Shown piece after piece: positions 27,271 through 38,721 of a stretch of 64,000 bases of DNA (the first letter of the stretch is position 1; the number at the start of each line of letters is the position of its first letter). The notes under the pieces are model-generated. The model was not told the DNA's origin. It was given only the letters and a program-made list of their open reading frames with translations, and did no database searches. The DNA lies in assembly GCA_019166125.1 (NCBI GenBank), contig JAHTBO010000001.1:553669-617668 (forward strand), given 5' to 3'. A program made the position numbers and the translations under genes. This DNA comes from Alcaligenaceae bacterium CGII-47 (lineage in GTDB: Bacteria; Pseudomonadota; Gammaproteobacteria; Burkholderiales; Burkholderiaceae_B).

Positions 27271-29802
27271 ATGATAAAGATCGTTATCAAGCGCGATGGC
27301 AGAAGAGAGCCTTTCACTCCTTCAAAACTTAATGGCTGGGGCGAGTGGGGTGCCAGAACTCTGGGCGAACAAGTGGATTGGCCCTCGGTGGTGCTGGAAA
27401 CCGTCACCAATATGCCCGAGGAATGTTCCTCGGAATTTCTACAGATACAGCTCATCAAGCACTGCCTGGATGCCGATACCTGGTCCTACAATCGCATGGC
27501 AGGACGCCTGTACGCAGCACTGGCACGAAAAGAGCTGAAGGATGTCTGTGGCGGTGTTTTTCCTACCGTGCGCGAGCTACACACTAAGCTGCAGGGCTTT
27601 GGCTATATGGAGCAGCTGGACTATTCAGATGACGAGTACGCGCAGGTCGAGCGCCTTGTCGATCACGATCAGGACTTCAATTACGCCCATTATCAGATCC
27701 ATACGGATCTATCCAAATACGCTATCTCGAACCGGGTCGAAGGTATCCACTACGAGACGCCTCAGTTTGTCTATATACGTATGGCGATGGCGCTGTCGGT
27801 AGATCAGCCGCTGGAACGACGCATGACGGATATCGCGAAATTTTACGAGCATCTGTCAAAAAATCGCCTTAATGCGCCAACACCCAATCACATCAATCTG
27901 GGCACGCCATTGCGCGGCTATGCCAGTTGCTGCCTCTATGCCGCCAGCGACTCGGCGCGCTCGCTGGCGGTGGGCAATCATATCGCCAACACCATGACCT
28001 ATATGAGTGCCGGCATTGGGTCTTATCTGCAGACCCGCTCGGTCAACGATCCCGTGCGTGGAGGGGTTATTCGACATCAGGGCAAGCTGCCCTACTTACG
28101 TGCCACCGCTGCAGAGATCAAGGCGAACCTGCAGAATGGCCGCGGCGGGGCCTGCACCAGTTATTTTTCGATCTTTGACCCAGAGATCGATACCCTGTTG
28201 CGCCTTAAGAATCCCATGTCTACCGAGGACAAAAAAATCCGTAGCATGGACTATTCATGGGGGGGTAATCGATTTTTTGCTCGCAAGGTTGCGCGCAACG
28301 AGGACGTTTTTCTCTTTAACTGTTATACGGCTCCTGATCTCTATGAGGCGCTGTATAGCGCAGATGAGGAACGCTTTGCGACCTTGTATGCGCACTACGA
28401 GCAGAACCCTCATTTCAAAAAGCACATGATCAATGCGCGCGAGTTATTGATCACCGCGATTAATGAATGGAACGAAACAGGGCGCATCTACGAGCACAAT
28501 ATCTACGAGATGAATCATCACACACCCTTTAAGGGCACCATCTACAGCTCCAATCTATGCTCAGAGATCGCCTTGCCCACACAGGCCTACAACCACATGA
28601 CCGAGCTCTACCAAGAGCAGGATGTCTCTTTTGTGGAGTTTGAGGATGATGCAGGCCAGACACATAAGGTGCAGCCTGTCACGGGTTACGTTGACACGGT
28701 GCGCGGGCGTATTTATCTGGATGATTTGCTTGAAGGTGATGCGCTGGCTGATGGCACCAAGATTGCACGCATCCTGCGTCGCTCCTCGCCCGAAGTCGCC
28801 ACCTGCAATTTGGCAGGCATTGTGGTCTCGAATATCGAGTCTGACGAGCAGTACGAAGAGGTTGCCTACTACGCGCTGCTCATGATCGATAAGAGCATTC
28901 ATTTGGCTGAGTATGAGTTGCCGCATATCGGCTTCACCTCTAAAGCACGCTTGAATGCAGGGGTAGGCATTCTTGGCTTAGCGCACCTCATGGCCAAAAA
29001 TCACCGTCTCTATACCGACGAACAGGGCAAGCGCTTCGTCCACGAAGTCGCCGAGCGTCATTATTACCATCTGGTTCGCGCCAGTCTGCGACTGGGTCGC
29101 GAGCTGGGTAATGCCCCCTGGATGCATAAGACCAAGTGGCCCCAAGGATGGCTGCCGACTGATACCTACAATCGTAATGTCGACAAGATCACGGCGTTCG
29201 AGAACCGCTATGACTGGGAGACCTTGCGCCAGGAAATTGTGGCCAATGGCGGAATTCGCAACTCGGTTGTCGCGGCACACATGCCCACCGAGACATCCGC
29301 CAATGCCTCAGGCACCACGAATGGCGTGTATCCGATTCGGGAACTGACAATGATTAAGACCGATAACCAGCGGGTGAATTACTGGGCAGCGCCTGATGGT
29401 GACACGCTTGCCGATTGGTATCAGTCTGCGTGGGATATCCCGGCTCAGGATATGACGGAAGTCTACGCCATCATCCAAAAATGGACCGATCAGGGGATTT
29501 CGGCTGATTTTTATCGCAAGGTCATTGGGGATGCCTCCATTGAGTCGACCGAAATGATCCAGAACTATTTGTATCGCGTAAAAATGGGGCTGAAATCCAA
29601 GTATTACATGAACCAGAAAACATCGGCTGGAATGAAGCCCGTAGCAAGCTTTGCGTCCGCCATCCAAACCATGACACAGGGACCTGGAGCGGTAGGTCAG
29701 GCGACACCGACAACCTGGCAGGGGCTAACTGACGCCAGGTATGCCTCTGCAGTGGCTGACGATGCTGATGACCCGGTGTGCAATGGTGCCTGCACGCTGT
29801 AG
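27271..29802 (+). CDS. nrdA: Class Ia ribonucleoside-diphosphate reductase, alpha subunit, with an insertion
   Basis: Reduces ribonucleoside diphosphates to deoxy forms, using the radical from NrdB. It has 843 residues (E. coli NrdA 761). An ATP-cone lies at 1-95 (IVIKRDGRREPF). The thiyl-radical cysteine is C430 in NLCSEIALPT, with N428 and E432. The redox partners are C220 or C221, and C512 in ATCNLAGIV. The phosphate loop MPTETSANASGTTNG is present, and the tail cysteines are C837 and C841 (CNGACTL). Between C430 and C512 there are about 59 residues more than in E. coli (roughly 447-506). The frame is open upstream to 27127, but MIKIVIKRDG at 27271 is the family start. Confidence 0.95.
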   Translation: MIKIVIKRDGRREPFTPSKLNGWGEWGARTLGEQVDWPSVVLETVTNMPEECSSEFLQIQLIKHCLDADTWSYNRMAGRLYAALARKELKDVCGGVFPTVRELHTKLQGFGYMEQLDYSDDEYAQVERLVDHDQDFNYAHYQIHTDLSKYAISNRVEGIHYETPQFVYIRMAMALSVDQPLERRMTDIAKFYEHLSKNRLNAPTPNHINLGTPLRGYASCCLYAASDSARSLAVGNHIANTMTYMSAGIGSYLQTRSVNDPVRGGVIRHQGKLPYLRATAAEIKANLQNGRGGACTSYFSIFDPEIDTLLRLKNPMSTEDKKIRSMDYSWGGNRFFARKVARNEDVFLFNCYTAPDLYEALYSADEERFATLYAHYEQNPHFKKHMINARELLITAINEWNETGRIYEHNIYEMNHHTPFKGTIYSSNLCSEIALPTQAYNHMTELYQEQDVSFVEFEDDAGQTHKVQPVTGYVDTVRGRIYLDDLLEGDALADGTKIARILRRSSPEVATCNLAGIVVSNIESDEQYEEVAYYALLMIDKSIHLAEYELPHIGFTSKARLNAGVGILGLAHLMAKNHRLYTDEQGKRFVHEVAERHYYHLVRASLRLGRELGNAPWMHKTKWPQGWLPTDTYNRNVDKITAFENRYDWETLRQEIVANGGIRNSVVAAHMPTETSANASGTTNGVYPIRELTMIKTDNQRVNYWAAPDGDTLADWYQSAWDIPAQDMTEVYAIIQKWTDQGISADFYRKVIGDASIESTEMIQNYLYRVKMGLKSKYYMNQKTSAGMKPVASFASAIQTMTQGPGAVGQATPTTWQGLTDARYASAVADDADDPVCNGACTL

Positions 29803-29861
29803 ATCCCCATGATCACCGCTCATCAGCCTCGTCAAAATATCTATTTTCGGAACTCAGAACC

Positions 29862-30959
29862 ATGACTGAAAACGTCTTTAATTACCAAAAAGAAGACTAT
29901 GCCAAGCCCTTGCTATTCTTGGGAGAAAAGCAGGGCCTGTTTGACACCATCAATCGTCACTACCCGGAGATCTGGGCGCTCTACAAAACCCAAAAATCTC
30001 TCGATTGGGACGAGAATGAGTTCGACTATTCCTCGTGCAATGCGGACTTCAAGAACTGCGATCGGTCCACTTATGACATGATGATCAAGACGCTCGCCTG
30101 GCAGTGGGAGGCAGATAGCGTGGCCTCGCGTGCCATTGCCCCCGTGCTGGCCCCTTTCATCACGTCCTCCGAGCTCTGGGCCGCTTGGCAGCGTATCTCG
30201 GACAACGAGGTCGTCCACGCAGCCACCTATTCCGAGATCGTGCGCAACTCGTTCGATGATCCGGCTGCGATCATTGACGAAATCCTGAGTGTGGAGCAGG
30301 CACATGCCAGACTGTCGCGTGTCGTCACTGCTTTTAATGATGGCTTTAAAGCTTCGCATCAGTATGCATTGGGACAACTGCCCAATGATCAAAATACCTA
30401 TAACGCTATATTTAAGATGGTGGTCGCGTTGTATTGCATGGAGCGTATACAGTTCATGGCGTCGTTTGCCGTGACGTTTGCGATATGTGATACGGGGATG
30501 TTTCAGCCGATAGGTAAGGCGATCCAAAAGATCGCCCAAGACGAGCTGGAAGTCCATGCTGAACTTGATCGTGTTGTTTTGCAAAATGAGCTGACGACTG
30601 CGCGCGGGCGCCTCGCTTTTTCACAGTGCCGGGCAGACATCGAGCAGATGATCGCCGAGGTGATCGACAGCGAGCTGCAGTGGATTGAGTACCTGTTCTC
30701 CGAGGGGCGGGAACTGGTGGGCATGAACGCTGACCGGCTCGCGGCCTGGACGCTGTTTTGCGCGAGGGATGTCTATCACACCTTGGGCATCCAGACTGAT
30801 CGGTATACGTTTCCGCACCTCAATCCACTCAAATACATGGAAAAGTGGCTGAATATCAGCAAAACACAGGCGTCGCCGCAGGAGCAGGACATCGCCGCCT
30901 ATAAGGTTGGTGTCATGCGCAGAACCGACGAAGGCGTTATTTTTGATGCAGAGTTTTGA
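29862..30959 (+). CDS. nrdB: Class Ia ribonucleoside-diphosphate reductase, beta subunit
   Basis: Di-iron protein that makes and holds the tyrosyl radical for NrdA. It has 365 residues. Iron ligands D85, E116 and H119 and the radical tyrosine Y123 (NEVVHAATY) fall at the family positions. The later Glu/Glu/His set is in QDELEVHAELD and nearby. The C-terminal tail (EGVIFDAEF) is the NrdA-docking peptide. It lies 59 bp after nrdA in the same operon. The ATG at 29862 follows weak ribosome-site sequence. Confidence 0.96.
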   Translation: MTENVFNYQKEDYAKPLLFLGEKQGLFDTINRHYPEIWALYKTQKSLDWDENEFDYSSCNADFKNCDRSTYDMMIKTLAWQWEADSVASRAIAPVLAPFITSSELWAAWQRISDNEVVHAATYSEIVRNSFDDPAAIIDEILSVEQAHARLSRVVTAFNDGFKASHQYALGQLPNDQNTYNAIFKMVVALYCMERIQFMASFAVTFAICDTGMFQPIGKAIQKIAQDELEVHAELDRVVLQNELTTARGRLAFSQCRADIEQMIAEVIDSELQWIEYLFSEGRELVGMNADRLAAWTLFCARDVYHTLGIQTDRYTFPHLNPLKYMEKWLNISKTQASPQEQDIAAYKVGVMRRTDEGVIFDAEF

Positions 30960-30973
30960 TGGGGTAAGCGAAT

Positions 30974-30998
30974 CGAGCCCTAGCGGGCTTCAGAGTTT
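30974..30998 (+). terminator. Weak terminator after nrdB
   Basis: GAGCCC, loop TAGC, GGGCTTC (30975-30991), then AGAGTTTTC. The stem is short and the T-run modest. The remaining bases to 31184 hold no gene. Confidence 0.4.
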
Positions 30999-31160
30999 TC
31001 AGTATTAAGTAATCGGTGTACAGTGACTGGGAGTCGTCAAAGCATGATTGGTATGGCGGGCGGCTGCCCTAATGGTCAACCCTAGCTTGCGCTCAGGCGT
31101 ATGATCGGTGATGATCCGGCTGCCGTCCACAAGACGACACAGCATTTTTGTCCACTGTGA

Positions 31161-33450
<2,290 letters not shown>

Positions 33451-33454
<4 letters not shown>

Positions 33455-34809
33455 TGGGACTGTTCATAATCAAAATGCCGGATATTGGCGAAGGAATTGC
33501 TGAGGTCGAGCTCGTTGAGTGGCATGTTCAGGCGGGGGATCAGGTCCTCGAGGATCAGGTGCTCGCCGATGTCATGACCGATAAGGCGACGGTACAGGTG
33601 CCTTCATCCGTGCACGGCAAGGTCGTTGCGCTGGGCGGGAAGGTGGGCGAGGTGATGGCGGTGGGCAGTGAGCTCATCCGCATCGAGGTGCAAGGCGAAG
33701 GCAATCTGGACCGGCAGCCCGCCTCCCCTCGTGGGTCGGTGGGGCAAACAACGGTTGCTGCAGCGCGCGCGCCAGGACCCATAGCGGCCCCCTCGGTTGC
33801 GGCTGAAGTGGATGCGGATGATGAGGCCGCCCCGACTCCGACCCCTGTTCCGACTCCGCCGCAGCCCATCGTGCCTCCTGTAGCGGCAAGCGCGCCTGTG
33901 GCGATTAGTGCGCCAGCGCGCCCTGATGGACAACGCCCGCTGGCTTCGCCGGCAGTGCGACGTCGTGCCTGGGATTTAGGCGTGGCCTTGCAATATGTGC
34001 CGGGTAGTGGTCCGGCAGGTCGAATCACACAGGGTGACCTGGATGCCTGGCTGGCTCGGGATCGCAATGACACGTCGAACCGCACAAGCGCATCGCTCTA
34101 TAACGCTCATGATGAGGAAACTCAAATTCCAGTGCTTGGTCTGCGTCGCAAGATCGCCCAAAAGATGCAGGAGTCCAAACGACGTATTCCACACTTCACG
34201 TATGTCGAGGAGATCGACGTCACTGAGCTGGAAAACTTACGTCAGCGGCTCAATGCACAGTACAGCACGCAGCGCGGTAAGCTCACGCTCCTGCCGTTTC
34301 TTGCACGTGCTATGGTGCTGGCCATCCGCGAGTTCCCCCAGATCAATGCCCGCTTTGATGATGAGGCGGGTGTGGTGACGCAGTACGGGGCCGTACACCT
34401 GGGGGTTGCTGCACAAACCCCAGGGGGGCTAATGGTGCCAGTAGTGCGTCATGCAGAGACTCTGGATATGTGGTCTTGCGCTGCTGAGGTGGCGCGTCTG
34501 GCTGATGCTGCACGCGCAGGCAAGGCGGCTCGTGATGAACTCACGGGCTCCACGATCACGCTCACCAGCCTGGGGCCTCTGGGCGGTATTGTTTCGACAC
34601 CCGTGATCAATTATCCCGAGGTGGCGATTATCGGGGTTAATCGCGTGGTAGAGCGGCCCGTATTTGTTGGCGGCAATGTGGTCGCACGTAAGCTCATGAA
34701 CCTATCGTCTTCCTTTGATCACCGCGTGGTGGATGGGTTGCATGCCGCCGAATTTATACAGTGCATTCGGCGCCATCTGGAATGCCCTGCCTTGTTGTTT
34801 GTGGAGTAA
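33451..34809 (+). CDS. bkdB: Branched-chain 2-oxoacid dehydrogenase E2 (lipoyl acyltransferase)
   Basis: Core of the complex, 452 residues. The N-terminal lipoyl domain (6-80) has its lipoylated lysine K45 in MTDKATVQV. An Ala/Pro-rich linker covers about 95-155, and the E1/E3-binding domain is at about 165-205 ([14 protein letters not shown]). The acyltransferase domain follows, with catalytic His and Asp in [10 protein letters not shown] near the C-terminus. There is a single lipoyl domain. The start may be either of two adjacent ATGs. It overlaps E1 beta and lies 2 bp before the E3 gene. Confidence 0.95.
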
Positions 34810-34811
34810 GC

Positions 34812-36224
34812 ATGGCGACGCAAAACACGACCCTATTGATTATTGGTGGCGGCCCGGGCGGCTATGTGGCGGCGATTCGAGCCGGACAGCTTGGCATTCC
34901 TACGATTCTTATCGAGGGCGCAACACCGGGTGGGACGTGCCTGAATATAGGTTGTATTCCATCCAAAGCCCTGATTCACGTTGCCAACGAGTTCCATGCG
35001 TTGCAGGCTTATGCCGCTGACTCGGTCCTGGGCATTCAGGCGCAGGCGCCCGTTATTGATATTGCACGCAGCGTGGCGTGGAAGGACGGTATCGTCAAAC
35101 GCCTGACAGGCGGTGTCGCCGCATTGCTAAAAAAACATCAGGTCACTGTGATCTCGGGTTGGGCGCGGATTGTTGATGGCAAGACCATTGATGTAGAGGT
35201 GCCCGCCGTCAAGGGTGGACGCACCCAGATGCAACGTATTCGTTGTGAACATCTTGTTCTGGCAACGGGTTCAGAGCCAGTTGAATTGCCGTTCATGCCA
35301 TTTGGCAAGCAGGTCATTACTTCAACTGAGGCGCTCTCACCCAAAAAATTACCAAAACGCCTGGCTGTGGTGGGCGGAGGCTATATCGGCCTGGAGCTGG
35401 GCACGGTCTATCGCAAGCTCGGCGTTGATGTGGATATTATCGAGGCGCAGTCACGCATCCTTCCCAGCTACGATGCAGACTTGGTCAAACCTGTGGAGAT
35501 CGCCTTAAGGGCCATGGGTGTTTCTATCCATACCGCGACACGTGTACTGGGCTTGAGCGAAGACGGAAAAGGGGTCCGTGTGCAGGGCACCGAGGGTGCG
35601 CAGCGCATCGTGGCCGCAGACCAGGTGCTGGTGGCCGTAGGACGTCGCCCGCGCAGTCGAGGGTTCGGCCTCAGTACACTGATGCTCGATATGGAGGGCT
35701 TGGCAGTGCGCATTGATGATCAATGCCGTACCTCCATGCGTAATATTTGGGCGATTGGCGACTTGACAGGCGAGCCCATGCTGGCGCATCGGGCCATGGC
35801 TCAGGGCGAGATGGTAGCGGAAATTATCGCGGGTCATACTCGACGTTTTGTCCCCGCCTCGATGCCTGCCGTGTGTTTTACTGATCCAGAGATCGCCTGC
35901 GCAGGCTTGTCGCCAGAGCAGGCGCGGGAAGCCGGGCTGGACGTGATTGAGGCGAGCTTTCCGTTCGCCGCTAATGGTCGGGCTATGACCTTGCAGAGCA
36001 CAGATGGCTTTGTGAGGGTTGTCGCCCGGCATGATAATCATCTGATTCTGGGATGGCAGGCAGTCGGGCGGGGCGTCTCGGAGTTGAGTGCGGCATTTTC
36101 CCAATCAATAGAGATGGGAGCGTGTCTGGAGGATGTCGCAGGTACGATTCACGCGCATCCTACGTTGGGCGAGGCAGTCCAGGAGGCTGCATTGCGTGCC
36201 TTGGGCCGAGCGGTACACATTTAA
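34812..36224 (+). CDS. lpdV: Dihydrolipoyl dehydrogenase E3
   Basis: FAD flavoprotein that reoxidises the E2 lipoyl group and makes NADH. It has 470 residues. The FAD-binding [15 protein letters not shown] lies near the N-terminus, the redox disulfide is C43 and C48 (GGTCLNIGC), and the NAD-binding segment is [13 protein letters not shown]. The dimer-interface His-Glu is in [16 protein letters not shown] near the end. The frame is open upstream inside the E2 gene, but ATG 34812 gives the family start. It is the last gene of the bkd operon; a small stem (CCCGC-CTG-GCGGG) follows the stop. Confidence 0.95.
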   Translation: MATQNTTLLIIGGGPGGYVAAIRAGQLGIPTILIEGATPGGTCLNIGCIPSKALIHVANEFHALQAYAADSVLGIQAQAPVIDIARSVAWKDGIVKRLTGGVAALLKKHQVTVISGWARIVDGKTIDVEVPAVKGGRTQMQRIRCEHLVLATGSEPVELPFMPFGKQVITSTEALSPKKLPKRLAVVGGGYIGLELGTVYRKLGVDVDIIEAQSRILPSYDADLVKPVEIALRAMGVSIHTATRVLGLSEDGKGVRVQGTEGAQRIVAADQVLVAVGRRPRSRGFGLSTLMLDMEGLAVRIDDQCRTSMRNIWAIGDLTGEPMLAHRAMAQGEMVAEIIAGHTRRFVPASMPAVCFTDPEIACAGLSPEQAREAGLDVIEASFPFAANGRAMTLQSTDGFVRVVARHDNHLILGWQAVGRGVSELSAAFSQSIEMGACLEDVAGTIHAHPTLGEAVQEAALRALGRAVHI

Positions 36225-36313
36225 GTCCCGCCTGGCGGGTCAAATAGCGGCAATGTCGGGACGTGCGCCAGACCGCTACAATCAAGGCATTCACTCAATA
36301 TTCGAGGATCCCT

Positions 36314-37252
36314 ATGAATGCTTCGTCAAATGCCACAGAACCCCGCCTGGATTATGTGACCTGCGTAAGCCCTGCGGGTACGCATCGCATGGCGTACTGG
36401 GAGTGGGGTGACCCCACAAACGATCATGTCATATTATGTGTCCATGGCTTGACCCGTACCGGACGTGACTTTGATCTTTTGGCGCAGGCCTTGGCGACGA
36501 ACGCGCGTGTGGTTTGTCCGGACGTGGTGGGTCGTGGACGCTCGGATTGGTTGATCGATCCGATGTCCTACGCGATTCCGCAGTATGCCGCTGATATGAT
36601 TGTGCTGATCGCCCGTTTGCGCCCCGCACGGCTAGACTGGGTGGGGACCTCCATGGGGGGGCTGATTGGTTTGGGCGTGGCGGGCATGTTGGCAGCTTCG
36701 CCCGCGCTACGTCCGAATCGCGAGCCTTGGGGTTTAGGGGCTGCGGCTGATATCCCCTTGGATAAAATGGTCCTAAACGATATCGGGCCCGTATTGCAAA
36801 TGGATGGGCTGGGGCGTATTGGCGAGTATGTCGGCGCGCCCGTTCAGTTTGACAGTTTTGCGCAGGCTGTAGATTATGTACGAGAGACTTCAGCGAGCTT
36901 TGGCGTGCATGACCAGGCGGGCTGGGAAGCACTCACGCAGCACGTATTCAATGAGCAGGATAGTCATTGGATTAAGCACTATGATCTACGTATGAGTCAG
37001 GCTTTTGCGGCACAGACCCCCGAACTCATGCGTGCTGCCGAGCATATTCTATGGCAGGCATACGAGCATTTGCCCGGTGAGGTGTTGATTGTGCGCGGCG
37101 AGCAGTCTGATCTGCTAAGCGTGGCGGACACGCAGTCCATGCTCGAGCGCAACCATAGATCGAAGTTACACGAGATCAAGGGGGTAGGGCATGCACCGAC
37201 TTTGCGATCAGCAGAGCAAATCCAGCCTATCCAGCAGTTTTTACATGCCTGA
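36314..37252 (+). CDS. Alpha/beta-hydrolase
   Basis: 312-residue soluble hydrolase. The oxyanion segment is CVHGLTRTGRDFD (42-54), the nucleophile S113 lies in GTSMGG, the acid is probably the Asp in RGEQSD, and the His is in GVGHAP near the C-terminus. This is the layout of esterase/haloperoxidase-like enzymes common next to betaproteobacterial housekeeping genes. GAGGAT precedes the ATG at 36314. The substrate is unknown. It may be cotranscribed with the PHP gene 37 bp downstream. Confidence 0.85.
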   Translation: MNASSNATEPRLDYVTCVSPAGTHRMAYWEWGDPTNDHVILCVHGLTRTGRDFDLLAQALATNARVVCPDVVGRGRSDWLIDPMSYAIPQYAADMIVLIARLRPARLDWVGTSMGGLIGLGVAGMLAASPALRPNREPWGLGAAADIPLDKMVLNDIGPVLQMDGLGRIGEYVGAPVQFDSFAQAVDYVRETSASFGVHDQAGWEALTQHVFNEQDSHWIKHYDLRMSQAFAAQTPELMRAAEHILWQAYEHLPGEVLIVRGEQSDLLSVADTQSMLERNHRSKLHEIKGVGHAPTLRSAEQIQPIQQFLHA

Positions 37253-37289
37253 TACCCCCTGGGGTTGAGGCAATAAATGAGGTATCACC

Positions 37290-38117
37290 ATCAATATAGA
37301 TTTACATAGTCATTCCATTCAATCCGATGGCTTAATGTGTCCTGCCGAGGTCGCCGCCCGTGCACATAATAACGGCGTGGATGTCTGGGCGCTAAGTGAT
37401 CATGATGAACTCTCTGGTCTACCTGAAGCCGCGCAGACGGCGCAGGAACTGGGCTTACAGTTCATTCCCGGCGTTGAAATATCCGCCACGTTCTGCGAGA
37501 AGACCGTGCATATTCTTGGCTTGAATATCGATCCTCAACACGAGGGCTTAGGTCGCGGTCTGGAATTGGTCCGTGCAAGCCGTATGGTACGTGCGCGCCA
37601 GATCGATGAACGCTTGCAGGCCCTGGGCCTGGGTGAGTGCTATGCTGGCGCCCTGACGTATGCAGGCAATCCTGATTTATTGAGTCGGGCGCATTTTGCA
37701 CGGTATCTCCACGAGATCGGGGCTTGTCGCAGTGTGCAAAAAGCTTTTGACAAATACTTGGGTGAGGGACGCGCAGCGTATGTGCCAGTACAGTGGGTGA
37801 GTCTGGCACAGTCTGTGGAATGGATTCAGGCCTCAGGAGGCAAGGCGGTGATTGCTCATCCTGGACGCTATAAATACACGGCGGCGCAATTTGATGCCTT
37901 ATTTGAGGACTTCAAGGCCTTGGGCGGCGAGGGGATCGAGGTGATCACAGGAGGTCATACGCCACGCCAGTATGTCGAGTATGCGCAGGTCGCTCGACAT
38001 TATGGCTTTGAGGGCTCGCGCGGCTCGGACTTTCATGGACTGGAGAGTCGGATAGACCTGGGCAGGCTACCAGATTTGCCCGCTGATCTGACGCCAGTCT
38101 GGCGCGATTGGTTGTAG
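37290..38117 (+). CDS. PHP-domain phosphoesterase (TrpH / RNase AM-like), unusual start
   Basis: Member of the PHP family whose E. coli relative (YciV/TrpH, RNase AM) trims RNA 5' ends and hydrolyses 3',5'-bisphosphonucleotides. Catalytic motifs are DLHSHS near the N-terminus, SDHDELSG, GVEIS, IAHPGRY and GSDFHG. The first of these is encoded upstream of the first ATG (37335): the frame reads from 37281 after a TGA, with no ATG, GTG or TTG before DLHSHS. The best start is ATC at 37290, 7 bp after a GAGG, giving 275 residues. Starting at 37335 would drop the metal-binding HxH. Alternatively a 1-base indel has cut off ATG 37277. Confidence 0.8.
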   Translation: MNIDLHSHSIQSDGLMCPAEVAARAHNNGVDVWALSDHDELSGLPEAAQTAQELGLQFIPGVEISATFCEKTVHILGLNIDPQHEGLGRGLELVRASRMVRARQIDERLQALGLGECYAGALTYAGNPDLLSRAHFARYLHEIGACRSVQKAFDKYLGEGRAAYVPVQWVSLAQSVEWIQASGGKAVIAHPGRYKYTAAQFDALFEDFKALGGEGIEVITGGHTPRQYVEYAQVARHYGFEGSRGSDFHGLESRIDLGRLPDLPADLTPVWRDWL

Positions 38118-38127
38118 GAGAGCGTTG

Positions 38128-38682
38128 ATGAACAAGGCCTTTGTACGAGAGTCCGATGACGCTGAAGACGAGGATGATGCGCCCGAGGTGCATGCCTTGC
38201 CAGCTGGCTCAAAAAACTATATGACGGTGCAAGGTCATCGGGCCTTGCGTGATGAGTTGACTCGTTTGCTGAATGTCGAGCGCCCTGAGGTCGTGCAGGT
38301 CGTATCTTGGGCAGCATCCAACGGGGATCGCTCCGAGAACGGCGACTACATATATGGTAAGAAGCGCCTGCGCGAGATTGATCGTCGGATGCGTTTTCTG
38401 ACAAAGCGCTTAGAGATGGCCGAGGTGGTGGATCCGGCGACTCAGCCGAATAAGGATCAGGTATTCTTTGGTGCGACGGTCCACTACAGCGATCAGAGGG
38501 GGGCTGAGTTTCGCGTCACGATCGTGGGCGTGGATGAGGCTGAGCCGCTGGCCGGGCGCATCAGTTGGGTGTCGCCAGTGGCGCGCGCACTGTTGAAGGC
38601 GCATGAGGGGGATACGGTGAGCCTGCGCACGCCTGCGGGTAAGGACGAGCTCGATGTGCTCGAGATTACGTATCCTGGCTAA
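38128..38682 (+). CDS. greB: Transcription elongation factor GreB
   Basis: Rescues backtracked RNA polymerase by stimulating transcript cleavage. It has 184 residues. The coiled-coil tip has the catalytic acidic pair in NGDRSENGDYIYGKKR, the GreB form (YIYGK) rather than GreA. A C-terminal FKBP-like domain follows. An acidic N-terminal extension (SDDAEDEDDAPEV) is longer than in E. coli GreB. AGGAGA precedes the ATG at 38128. It lies 10 bp after the PHP gene. Confidence 0.94.
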   Translation: MNKAFVRESDDAEDEDDAPEVHALPAGSKNYMTVQGHRALRDELTRLLNVERPEVVQVVSWAASNGDRSENGDYIYGKKRLREIDRRMRFLTKRLEMAEVVDPATQPNKDQVFFGATVHYSDQRGAEFRVTIVGVDEAEPLAGRISWVSPVARALLKAHEGDTVSLRTPAGKDELDVLEITYPG

Positions 38683-38721
38683 AATAGCGAATTCCCCTTG
38701 TCACTCTAGCTGGTCTCTCAC

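Noticed and set aside
28400..28800. Intein in nrdA
   Set aside because: RNR genes often host inteins, but the extra segment is too short, has no Cys/Ser start or His-Asn end, and no homing endonuclease motif. It is kept as an insertion of unknown type.
37335..38117. PHP gene starting at the first ATG (37335)
   Set aside because: This would remove the conserved DLHSHS metal motif that is encoded in frame just upstream.
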